Shown here: positions 1-7,164 of the stretch, piece by piece | Position numbering within the stretch: the first letter of the stretch is position 1 | How the letters are laid out: each line of letters opens with the position of its first letter | Assembly (NCBI GenBank): GCA_943324925.2 | Contig: CALPNL020000057.1 | Span: 1 to 10,509 of the forward strand | DNA length: 10,509 nt | DNA from: Chitinophaga pinensis | Lineage (GTDB): Bacteria > Bacteroidota > Bacteroidia > Flavobacteriales > Flavobacteriaceae | Direction: 5' to 3' | Notes under the pieces: model-generated | What the model was told of the DNA's origin: nothing | Seen by the model: only the letters and a program-made list of their open reading frames with translations | The model's database searches: none | Program-made: the position numbers and the translations under genes

Positions 1-464
1 CGATTTAAATATTCAATAGAAATTGAATTCTCATATTCGCGACCGCGCTTGTGAATTTGTGAAACCAAATTGGGAATAGAACTTCTCAAATAAATAAGCA
101 CATCTGGCGGAGCAACGAGTCCTTCCATTAAATCAAAAAGGGAACTGTAATTTTGAAAATCTCTATTGGTCATCAACCCCATAGCGTGAAGGTTGGGAGC
201 AAAAATATGAGCATCTTCATAGATGGTTCTATCTTGAATTATTTTTTTTCCGCTTTCGCGAATTTGAAGTACTTGTCTGAAACGACTATTTAAAAAATAG
301 ATTTGTAAATTGAACGACCAGCGCTCCATTTGATGGTAAAAATCATCTAAATAAGGGTTGTCAACTACGTCTTCAAAATGAGGGTCCCATTTGAAATGCT
401 TTGCTAACAAGCGAGTTAGTGATGTTTTCCCCGCTCCAATATTTCCTGCTATAGCTATGTGCAT
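1..464 (-). CDS. Deoxynucleoside kinase (partial, C-terminus missing)
   Basis: Deoxynucleoside kinase of the dCK/dGK/dNK family, a cytosolic salvage enzyme that uses ATP to phosphorylate deoxynucleosides. The first 154 residues are present; the rest lies beyond the left edge, and such enzymes are usually a little over 200 residues. The P-loop GNIGAGKTS is at residues 7-15. The likely catalytic base is E31 in FEDVVDNPYL. A DRT motif at 78-80 matches the family DRS/ERS motif, and the arginine-rich LID segment KRGREYE is at 139-145. The ATG overlaps the stop of the upstream gene by one base (TAATG), which suggests translational coupling. The family is clear. The substrate (deoxyadenosine, deoxyguanosine or broad) cannot be read from the sequence. 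No frameshift is seen. Confidence 0.93.
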   Translation of the reverse strand, partial: MHIAIAGNIGAGKTSLTRLLAKHFKWDPHFEDVVDNPYLDDFYHQMERWSFNLQIYFLNSRFRQVLQIRESGKKIIQDRTIYEDAHIFAPNLHAMGLMTNRDFQNYSSLFDLMEGLVAPPDVLIYLRSSIPNLVSQIHKRGREYENSISIEYLN

Positions 465-1258
465 TATGGTATTTTTATTTTATAATTTTTAATTTGTCGA
501 TTGGTAAAAATAGATAAAATTTGGTCTTTGTAAATAAAAAATTCAAAGCTTTTATCAACATTTTGCACTTCTTGGGTTTTATTTGATTTAAAATCTAGAA
601 AATACAAGTGTTCTCCTTTTGAATATAGAATCAAATGGGAATTTAATATTTGGATAGTATCAAAATCGGGTACTTGTTGAATCAATTTTATTTCTCCAAA
701 TAAATTACAAGAGTACCAGTTTAATTCGGGGTCAATCCATTGAAAATTATTGAAATCAGATTCGTAATGTTTGAAGTTCCCAGCAAAAGAGGTTGAGATC
801 CATTTAAAATCGTCATTTAAATAATTGTAAAGCCCTATTTTTTGAGAGATAGTATCATAAAACCATAGTTTATTTTGGGCTGCAATACCAATAGCACTAG
901 CAATTATTGAACTTTTATTAATATCAGAGAAGGCTATTCTTTTAATTTCATTTAACTGATTATCTAATAAAACCACAGCATTAAAGCGTTCAAAAAAAAC
1001 AGCAATTTTTAACGGGTTTTGGGTATCAATTTTTAGTATTTTCCCTAAAGCAAGGTTTTTGTATTGCCAAATTTGTTCTTTAGTACTCTTGAATAAGACC
1101 CCATTTTCTTCATAATAGCGATTGGATAAAACATCAATAGCCAAAAACCGATTTGCTGAAATGGATTCAGTAGATAATAAAGTCGCCGAAGCAATCTGCC
1201 CTTTACATGGGGAAATCACTAAGATAAAAAAGCTAAGTATTTGAATAAATATTTTCAT
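464..1258 (-). CDS. Exported hypothetical protein, 264 aa, upstream of and coupled to the nucleoside kinase gene
   Basis: I do not recognise a named family. The N-terminus has a Lys followed by a hydrophobic run (residues 2-17), then PCKGQ, which fits a Sec signal peptide cleaved near residues 18-21. C18 is preceded by I-S-P, a poor lipobox, so lipidation is doubtful. The mature part is rich in aromatic and beta-branched residues with Asn/Asp turns. It has repeated stretches such as VVLLDNQLNEIKRIAF and KLWFYDTISQKIGLYN that resemble beta-propeller blades; this is an impression, not a domain match. The ATG at 1256-1258 is the only sensible start, because the signal peptide begins there. The TAA shares its last base with the kinase ATG, so the two are very probably one operon. 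The product is probably periplasmic or surface-located. Confidence 0.8.
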   Translation of the reverse strand: MKIFIQILSFFILVISPCKGQIASATLLSTESISANRFLAIDVLSNRYYEENGVLFKSTKEQIWQYKNLALGKILKIDTQNPLKIAVFFERFNAVVLLDNQLNEIKRIAFSDINKSSIIASAIGIAAQNKLWFYDTISQKIGLYNYLNDDFKWISTSFAGNFKHYESDFNNFQWIDPELNWYSCNLFGEIKLIQQVPDFDTIQILNSHLILYSKGEHLYFLDFKSNKTQEVQNVDKSFEFFIYKDQILSIFTNRQIKNYKIKIP

Positions 1259-1323
1259 TGAACGCTAAATTACGATATTTGCTTGTAGATATTCTGTTTT
1301 AATAATTTTATTTTAACATAAAT

Positions 1324-1358
1324 TTTGTAACATTAAAGATTCTAATTCTTCATATTTG
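1324..1358 (+). promoter_or_regulatory. Candidate promoter of the GLPGLI/barrel operon
   Basis: TTTG at 1324-1327 and CATATTTG at 1351-1358 resemble the Bacteroidota -33 (TTTG) and -7 (TAnnTTTG) elements, 23 bases apart. The first base of the -7 box is C instead of T, and the spacer is at the long end of what is accepted. Transcription would start near 1364 and leave an AT-rich leader of about 70 bases before the ATG at 1433. No convincing Shine-Dalgarno sequence precedes that ATG. No comparable -7 box was found for the minus-strand gene starting at 1258. Confidence 0.35.
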
Positions 1359-1432
1359 CACGTTAAAAATGTCTATTTTTATAAATTAATTAGAGTAAAA
1401 ATCTGAATTTAGAATATATAAAAAACCAATTT

Positions 1433-2353
1433 ATGTTAAGAAAAGTAGTAGTATCATTTGTATTTAGTGTTTTAGCATTTGCAAATATCCAAGCGCAAGA
1501 TTTTCAAGGAATGGCTGTGTATGAATCAAAAACAAGCACTTCTGATTTTAAAACCCGTTTTGAAGGGAATAAAGACATGACTCCAGACATGCAAAAGATG
1601 ATTGAAGAAAGAATGAAAAAAATGTTTGAGAAAACATTTATCCTGAATTTTTCAAAAACAACTTCGATTTACAAAGAAGAAGAAAAGTTAGACGCTCCGG
1701 GTCAAGGTGGACAGGGCGGCGGAATGAGAATCATGAGCTCAATGATGGGCGGTGGCGGAACCAACTTTAAAAACATTAAGGATAAAACGTATGCTGTAGA
1801 TAAAGAATTTATGGGCAAAGAATTTCTAGTTAAAGATTCTTTGCCAAATTACGCTTGGAAGTTAGAAGGTGAAACCAAATTAATTGGAGGTTATACTTGT
1901 TTTAAAGCGACTACCGTTCGACCAGTTAGCCAAACCGATTTTAGAAATTTCCGACCAAAAAAGGAAGAAAAGAAAAAGGAAGAAGCCAAAGACGAAACTA
2001 AGAAAGCAGAGGGCGAAGCAAAGAAAACCAATTTCATGGAGGACTTTGAATTACCGAAAGAAGTGACCATCACTGCTTGGTATACCCCTGAAATTCCAAT
2101 TAGCCAAGGGCCAGAAAATTATTGGGGATTACCAGGTTTAATTTTAGAAGTAAGTGACGGTAAAACGGTTGTCTTGTGTTCTAAAATTGTAATGAATTCT
2201 AAAGAAAAAGCAGAAATTAAAGCACCTTCAAAGGGTAAAGAAATTTCTCAAAAAGAATACGATGAAACCGTAACCAAGAAAATGGAAGAGTTCAGACAAA
2301 TGAACCAAGGAAGAGGTGGAAATGGAACCATGCAAATTAGAATGGGGCGTTAA
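1433..2353 (+). CDS. GLPGLI family protein, paralogue 1 (Met- and Gly-rich)
   Basis: Secreted protein of the GLPGLI family, common in Bacteroidota and of unknown biochemical function. A Sec signal peptide ends at IQA (residue 21), so the mature protein starts QDFQG. The family motif GLPGLI is at 232-237 inside AWYTPEIPISQGPENYWGLP, followed by LILEV. Cysteines C156 (YTCFKA) and C249 (VVLCSKI) are matched in the next gene and could form a disulfide. Two low-complexity segments stand out. A Met/Gly-rich stretch (about 89-109) contains MRIMSSMM and GGGG, and a Lys/Glu-rich stretch (about 176-198) looks like a flexible linker. A Met-rich acidic helix precedes them (49-64), and the tail is Gly/Met-rich. 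The gene is first in a three-gene run, with 21 bases to the next. The location is probably periplasmic or outer-membrane associated. Confidence 0.9.
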   Translation: MLRKVVVSFVFSVLAFANIQAQDFQGMAVYESKTSTSDFKTRFEGNKDMTPDMQKMIEERMKKMFEKTFILNFSKTTSIYKEEEKLDAPGQGGQGGGMRIMSSMMGGGGTNFKNIKDKTYAVDKEFMGKEFLVKDSLPNYAWKLEGETKLIGGYTCFKATTVRPVSQTDFRNFRPKKEEKKKEEAKDETKKAEGEAKKTNFMEDFELPKEVTITAWYTPEIPISQGPENYWGLPGLILEVSDGKTVVLCSKIVMNSKEKAEIKAPSKGKEISQKEYDETVTKKMEEFRQMNQGRGGNGTMQIRMGR

Positions 2354-2374
2354 TTCTCCATAAACAAAAACACA

Positions 2375-3211
2375 ATGAAAAAAATCCTTCTGTTATTATT
2401 GGTCACTTCTTTGTCTTTCGCTCAAGAATTTCAAGGAAAAGCATACTATTTCTCTAAAACAATTTTAAATGATAAAATAAAAGTTGAAGATAGTGGCTTA
2501 AAGGAGGAGATCGATCCAGAAATGGAAAAAGCATTTCAAGAGGCATTAAAAAAAGCATCTGAAAAAAACTATATGTTAACTTTTAATAAATCAGAATGCA
2601 TTTATGAGCAAGAAGAGCAACTTGAAAAACCTAAAAATGTTACCGGCGGAATGTCAATTTCAGTTAGTATTTCATCAAGTGAGGGAAAAAAATATATAAA
2701 TGCCAAAGACAAAACAAGTAGTGTTGAAGACGAAATTTTCGGGAAAGAATTCTTAATTGTAGAACCTATTGAAAAACCAAATTGGGAATTGGTTGATGAA
2801 ACCAAAAAAATAGGAGATTACACTTGCTTCAAAGCCAAATTATTAGTTCCAGTTTCGGATAAGCAGAAAAAAGAATACGAAGAATTTCTAAAAAAAGAAG
2901 AAATAAAACCGTCTTTATTCAAAATGCAAGAGCCTAAAGATAAAACGATTACCGCTTGGTATACTCCAGAAATTCCGGCTAGTTTTGGACCTAACAATTA
3001 TTGGGGTTTACCGGGATTAATTCTTGAAATTAATGAACCAGAACTAATTATACTTTGTTCTAAAGTGGTATTAAACACTAAAGGAGCAACAATTAAAGTT
3101 CCTAATAAAGGACAAAAAGTTTCTCAAAAGGAATTTGATGCCATTCAAAAAAAGAAATATGACAGCATGAAAAATGAAGATGGCGTAATTATATTTAAAT
3201 CAACAAACTAA
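2375..3211 (+). CDS. GLPGLI family protein, paralogue 2
   Basis: A second GLPGLI-family protein, 278 residues, evidently a tandem duplicate of the preceding gene. The signal peptide ends at SFA (residue 16) and the mature start QEFQGKAYY parallels QDFQGMAVY in paralogue 1. Blocks shared in the same order include GDYTCFKAK (147-155), ITAWYTPEIP (192-201), NYWGLPGLILE (208-218) and LCSKVV. C151 and C228 match the conserved cysteine pair of paralogue 1; C75 is extra. The Met/Gly-rich and Lys/Glu-rich segments of paralogue 1 are absent; a Ser-rich stretch (94-102) replaces the former. The gene lies 21 bases from each neighbour, so co-transcription is likely. The function of the family is unknown; a role with the adjacent outer-membrane protein is inferred from position only. 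Confidence 0.9.
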   Translation: MKKILLLLLVTSLSFAQEFQGKAYYFSKTILNDKIKVEDSGLKEEIDPEMEKAFQEALKKASEKNYMLTFNKSECIYEQEEQLEKPKNVTGGMSISVSISSSEGKKYINAKDKTSSVEDEIFGKEFLIVEPIEKPNWELVDETKKIGDYTCFKAKLLVPVSDKQKKEYEEFLKKEEIKPSLFKMQEPKDKTITAWYTPEIPASFGPNNYWGLPGLILEINEPELIILCSKVVLNTKGATIKVPNKGQKVSQKEFDAIQKKKYDSMKNEDGVIIFKSTN

Positions 3212-3232
3212 ATAATACATTAAATAAATTTT

Positions 3233-5956
3233 ATGAAAAAATTGCTATTATTATTTCTATTAATTTCTTTTGTTTCATTTTCACAATCTGTAAAATTTGA
3301 GGGTGTTATTCAAGATGTTGGAAAAACCCCACTTGAAATGGCCAACGTTATGGCGGTAAATACTGTTACCAAAGCAATGGATTCCTATGCAATTACCAAT
3401 GACAAAGGGAAATATTTGTTGAATTTGAAACCGAATTCCAGTTATTCCATTAAAGTGAGTTATTTAGGAATGCAAACCAAAGAGCTTTTTATTTCTACGT
3501 CTACTTTAAACATGAATCAAAATATTACTTTGGAATCGGGAGGAATTGAGCTTGAAGGAGTCGAAATTGTTCGCGAAATGCCAGTTTCTATAAAAGGAGA
3601 TACCATAGTTTATAATGCCGATTCTTTTAAATCAGGAACCGAAAGAAAATTAGAAGACGTATTAAAAAAATTACCAGGAGTAGAAGTAAATGCCGATGGC
3701 GAAATAGAAGTTGAAGGGAAAAAAGTGACCAAGTTAATGGTAGAAGGAAAAGACTTTTTCGACGGAGATACTAAATTAGGAGTTAAAAATATTCCCGCCG
3801 ATGCGATTGATAAAATCCAAGTTTTAAGAAATTTCAATGATGTTTCTGCCTTGAAAGGATTGGAAAATGGAGATGAAAATATTGGGATGAACATCAAGCT
3901 AAAATCTGGAAAAAAGAATTTTTGGTTTGGAGATATCAATGCTGGTGGAGGAAAAGAAAATCAAAACACACGATACAATGCCAACCCAAAGCTATTTTAT
4001 TACAGTCCGAAATACAGTGTGAACTTTATTGCCAATTATAATAATATTGGAGAACTACCATTTACGATTCAAGACTATTTTAAGTTTACGGGCGGATTCA
4101 GAAGTATGATGAGAAAAGGAGGAACGAATTTCAATGTATCTTCCAATGATCTAGGGATTTCTTTACTGAGAAATAACAGAGCTAAGGAAATTGAAACCAA
4201 ATTTGGAGCAACTAATTTTTCTTATAATGTTACTAAAGCATGGAGTTTAAGTGGATTTGCAATTATTTCTAAAACCCTTACCGATCTAGAAACCGCTTCT
4301 CAAAATAATAGAACCGATCAAATTAGTACTTTGGGAACCGTAAATACTACCCAAAAAACCAAAGAAGCAGCAAATCAAATTAGTAGCTTGGGACTTTTTA
4401 AACTAAGCTCTAGCTATAAACCGAATTCAAACCTTCAATTTGATTATGATGCGTTGCTAAAAAATTCTAAACAAGACGAAAACAATAGTTTATTTACTCA
4501 ATCATTTGCAACAGCAACAAACGGAACGCCACCAGCAATTCCCGACCAAAACATTGCCTCTTTCAAACAGCAAGATCCAGTTACTTTAACTCAGAATTTG
4601 AGTTTGTATTACACTAAAAGTGATAAAAGTGTTTTCGATATTGAGATCCAACATTTATATCAAGATGAAGACCCTTTTTATAATGCCAATTTAGGTCAGA
4701 ATCCATTTCCAATTTTAGGATTGCAAACAGCAAATAGATATAACATCAATCAGACTCGATTTATTAAAACTAATAAATTAGACGCTAAGGTGGATTATTA
4801 TTATATGGCAACTCCAAAAAGCAATATTAATTTTACTTTTGGAAACACCTACTCACTTCAGAATTTCAATTCTCACATTTTCCAAATTTTGGATAACGGA
4901 ACTACTAATGACCTGACTTCTGTAGATAAAAACAATAATGTTGGCTATTTTTTTAATGATGCCTTTTTAGGACTGCATTACAAATTTATAACTGGGAAAT
5001 TCACTTTTAATCCAGGGTTTTCTGCGCATTACTACAAAACATATAATGAGCAATTAGGTACTAAAGTGAACGATAATTTTTACCGAGTTTTACCTGATGT
5101 GTATGCTTTATATCAAATTAAAAAAGCGGAAACCTTAACCTATAACTACTCCATAAATACCGATTTTACAGATATTAATAGGTTTACTGCAGGTTATACA
5201 TTCACCAACTATAACTCTTTATTTCAAGGAAATAGATATTTAGAAAATGCTATGTCTGAAAGTCATTCTTTGCGTTATTTTAAATATAACATGTTCAATT
5301 TTGAGAACGTTTCTGCCAATATTAATTATACAAAACGCTTAAATGCAATTAAGTCAAGTGCTGTTTTTACAGGAATAAACCAAGTTTCGTCTGCTATAAA
5401 TTCAAATTTTGCTGATGAAACTCTTTCTGGAAATGCCAACTACGGTAGATCATTTGCTAAAAATTATAAAGCTTCATTTAATTTATCGGCGAACCGTTCC
5501 ATATTCAATAATATTCAAAACGGCCTTTTTGTTACCACAGAATCTTTAACCCAAAATTACACCGTAAAAGTAGCGACCAATTATAAAACTTTACCAAACT
5601 TAGAATTAGGATATTCTCGAACTATAAATGACTATATCGGAACTAAGTTCTTCACCGATAGACCCTCGGCTAGATTGGATTATTTCTTCTTAGATAGTTT
5701 CTCTTTTGTTTCAGAATATGAGTATTATCATTACACCAATAACAATAAAACAGTTAATAATGAGTATGACTTTTTAAGCGCAAGTTTGATTTATCAGAAA
5801 AAGAAAGAAAGTAAGTTAGAATATAAAGTTGCAGTTACCAACCTTTTAAATACAAATATTCTAAACGACGATAGTTTTACGCAGTTCTCCACAAGAACTT
5901 CACAATATACGGTTCAACCGAGGTATATTATTTTTAGTTTGAAATATAATTTATAA
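3233..5956 (+). CDS. Outer-membrane beta-barrel protein, TonB-receptor-like, with carboxypeptidase-regulatory-like domain
   Basis: Large outer-membrane protein of 907 residues. A Sec signal peptide covers about residues 1-18 (cleavage near SFS-QSV). Residues about 22-105 form a carboxypeptidase-regulatory-like Ig-type domain (ITNDKGKYLLNLK, YLGMQTKEL), typical of SusC-like proteins in Bacteroidota. Residues about 115-225 form a plug-like domain with GDTIVYNAD, LEDVLKKLPGVEV and KNIPADAIDKIQVL. The rest (about 230-907) alternates aromatic and polar residues as in a long beta-barrel and ends YIIFSLKYNL, a proper terminal barrel strand. No clear TonB box is visible, so energy coupling is uncertain. 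No SusD-like partner gene is present; instead two GLPGLI genes lie directly upstream, 21 bases away. The substrate is unknown. Confidence 0.88.
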   Translation: MKKLLLLFLLISFVSFSQSVKFEGVIQDVGKTPLEMANVMAVNTVTKAMDSYAITNDKGKYLLNLKPNSSYSIKVSYLGMQTKELFISTSTLNMNQNITLESGGIELEGVEIVREMPVSIKGDTIVYNADSFKSGTERKLEDVLKKLPGVEVNADGEIEVEGKKVTKLMVEGKDFFDGDTKLGVKNIPADAIDKIQVLRNFNDVSALKGLENGDENIGMNIKLKSGKKNFWFGDINAGGGKENQNTRYNANPKLFYYSPKYSVNFIANYNNIGELPFTIQDYFKFTGGFRSMMRKGGTNFNVSSNDLGISLLRNNRAKEIETKFGATNFSYNVTKAWSLSGFAIISKTLTDLETASQNNRTDQISTLGTVNTTQKTKEAANQISSLGLFKLSSSYKPNSNLQFDYDALLKNSKQDENNSLFTQSFATATNGTPPAIPDQNIASFKQQDPVTLTQNLSLYYTKSDKSVFDIEIQHLYQDEDPFYNANLGQNPFPILGLQTANRYNINQTRFIKTNKLDAKVDYYYMATPKSNINFTFGNTYSLQNFNSHIFQILDNGTTNDLTSVDKNNNVGYFFNDAFLGLHYKFITGKFTFNPGFSAHYYKTYNEQLGTKVNDNFYRVLPDVYALYQIKKAETLTYNYSINTDFTDINRFTAGYTFTNYNSLFQGNRYLENAMSESHSLRYFKYNMFNFENVSANINYTKRLNAIKSSAVFTGINQVSSAINSNFADETLSGNANYGRSFAKNYKASFNLSANRSIFNNIQNGLFVTTESLTQNYTVKVATNYKTLPNLELGYSRTINDYIGTKFFTDRPSARLDYFFLDSFSFVSEYEYYHYTNNNKTVNNEYDFLSASLIYQKKKESKLEYKVAVTNLLNTNILNDDSFTQFSTRTSQYTVQPRYIIFSLKYNL

Positions 5957-5978
5957 CGATTTTACCTCGATATTAAAT

Positions 5979-6000
5979 TTACAAAATTGCTTCTTTGTAA
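5979..6000. promoter_or_regulatory. Perfect inverted repeat over the bioB -33 element (candidate operator)
   Basis: TTACAAA at 5979-5985 and TTTGTAA at 5994-6000 are perfect 7-base reverse complements separated by 8 bases. The repeat encloses the presumed -33 TTG at 5987-5989 of the bioB promoter, so a protein bound here would block RNA polymerase. It is not followed by a T run, and the stem is AT-rich, so a terminator for the upstream gene is less likely. The half-sites share TTGTAA with the known BirA operator (TTGTAAACC and its inverse), but in the opposite arrangement and with a shorter spacer, so I do not call it a BirA site. Confidence 0.4.
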
Positions 6001-6017
6001 CAATTTGATTACTTTTG
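5987..6017 (+). promoter_or_regulatory. bioB promoter, Bacteroidota type
   Basis: TTG at 5987-5989 and TACTTTTG at 6010-6017 match the Bacteroidota -33 and -7 (TAnnTTTG) elements, with a 20-base spacer. The -7 box is a full match. Transcription would begin around 6023-6025, giving a leader of only about 15 bases before the ATG at 6039. This is the best promoter in the window, and it helps fix the bioB start. Confidence 0.65.
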
Positions 6018-6038
6018 AAGCAATATAAAAAAGGTATT

Positions 6039-7127
6039 ATGAGCATTGCTAAACACAATTGGACGAAAGAAGAAATTATCGCGATATACAACAAACCTAT
6101 GATGGATTTGCTTTTTGAAGCAGCCTCTATTCATAGAAAAGCACACGATCCAAACGTAGTTCAAGTTTCTACTTTGTTGTCCATAAAGACAGGTGGTTGC
6201 CCAGAAGATTGTGGTTATTGCCCTCAAGCAGCTCGTTATCATACTGAAATTGAAGGTAACGATTTAATGTCGGTAAGCCAAGTAAAAGCCCAAGCTTTAA
6301 GAGCAAAATCTAGCGGATCTTCTCGAGTTTGTATGGGAGCAGCATGGAGAAATGTGAAAGACGGACCTGAATTTGACCAAGTATTAGAAATGGTTCGTAC
6401 CATCAATAAATTGGATATGGAAGTGTGTTGTACGTTGGGAATGATTACTGAAAACCAAGCCCATCGTTTAGCAGAAGCTGGTTTATATGCCTATAATCAC
6501 AACCTTGATACCTCCGAGGAATACTATAAAGAAGTGATTTCTACACGTGGTTTTGAAGACCGTATACAAACTATTGAAAATGTCCGTAAAACCAATGTTA
6601 CCGTTTGTAGCGGTGGAATCATTGGAATGGGAGAATCTATAGAAGATCGCGCAGGAATGTTAGTCGCACTATCTACTCTAAACCCGCAACCAGAATCAGT
6701 ACCAATAAATGCTTTAGTTGCTGTTGAGGGAACGCCATTAGAAGAAGAAAAGCCAGTTGAAATTTGGGAAATGATCCGAATGGTTGCAACCACAAGAATT
6801 GTAATGCCTGAAACTCAAGTTCGCCTTTCTGCAGGTAGAATGAACATGAGCCGTGAAGGACAAGCAATGTGTTTCTTTGCTGGTGCTAATTCAATTTTTG
6901 CTGGGGATAAATTATTGACAACTCCAAATCCAGATGTTAATGAAGACATGAAAATGTTTGAAACATTAGGATTAATTCCTCAAAAACCATTTGTTAAAGT
7001 TTCTCAACCTACTACCGTTGAAGCCGAAGATTCTCAATTTCAATCGTTGGGTGAAAAGCCAAAATGGTCTAGACCAGGACATAAAATCGAAAAGAATTTA
7101 GAGGCATCGGGGAAAACAAATGCCTAG
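6039..7127 (+). CDS. bioB: Biotin synthase
   Basis: Radical SAM enzyme that inserts sulfur into dethiobiotin to give biotin, the last step of the pathway, in the cytosol. The radical SAM [4Fe-4S] motif CPEDCGYC gives C54, C58 and C61. The expected [2Fe-2S] ligands are C98, C130, C190 and R262 (in VRLSAGR). YNHNLDT at 152-158 is another family hallmark. The 362-residue length is close to normal for BioB. I chose ATG 6039. An in-frame TTG at 6015 adds eight residues, but it lies inside the -7 promoter box and upstream of the likely transcript start. The gene has its own promoter and a candidate operator, so it is probably regulated separately from the envelope operon before it. bioA and bioD lie nearby on the other strand. 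Confidence 0.97.
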   Translation: MSIAKHNWTKEEIIAIYNKPMMDLLFEAASIHRKAHDPNVVQVSTLLSIKTGGCPEDCGYCPQAARYHTEIEGNDLMSVSQVKAQALRAKSSGSSRVCMGAAWRNVKDGPEFDQVLEMVRTINKLDMEVCCTLGMITENQAHRLAEAGLYAYNHNLDTSEEYYKEVISTRGFEDRIQTIENVRKTNVTVCSGGIIGMGESIEDRAGMLVALSTLNPQPESVPINALVAVEGTPLEEEKPVEIWEMIRMVATTRIVMPETQVRLSAGRMNMSREGQAMCFFAGANSIFAGDKLLTTPNPDVNEDMKMFETLGLIPQKPFVKVSQPTTVEAEDSQFQSLGEKPKWSRPGHKIEKNLEASGKTNA

Positions 7128-7134
7128 TTTTTTG
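7102..7134 (+). terminator. Possible intrinsic terminator overlapping the bioB stop
   Basis: AGGCAT at 7102-7107 and ATGCCT at 7120-7125 are perfect 6-base reverse complements with a 12-base loop, followed by a six-T run at 7128-7133. The right arm runs into the bioB TAG (7125-7127). The stem is short and the loop long, so termination is probably partial, and some read-through into recX would be expected. Confidence 0.4.
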
Positions 7135-7164
7135 TTTCTATTCTTAATAGACAATCAATAAATT

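Noticed and set aside
1200..1258. Lipoprotein signal in the exported 264-residue protein
   Set aside because: The residues before C18 are I-S-P; proline directly before the cysteine does not fit a lipobox.
1884..2073. Short open frames on both strands within GLPGLI paralogue 1
   Set aside because: They arise from the biased Lys/Glu-coding stretch in the real frame.
3610..3939. Minus-strand open frame of 109 codons
   Set aside because: Antisense to the conserved plug-like domain of the barrel gene, with Ser/Phe/Pro-rich shadow composition.
5979..6000. BirA operator at bioB
   Set aside because: The half-sites are in the reverse arrangement and the spacer is 8 bases rather than about 15, so only partial similarity remains.
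6015..6038. TTG start giving an eight-residue longer BioB
   Set aside because: It lies within the -7 promoter box and upstream of the likely transcript start; ATG 6039 matches the family N-terminus.
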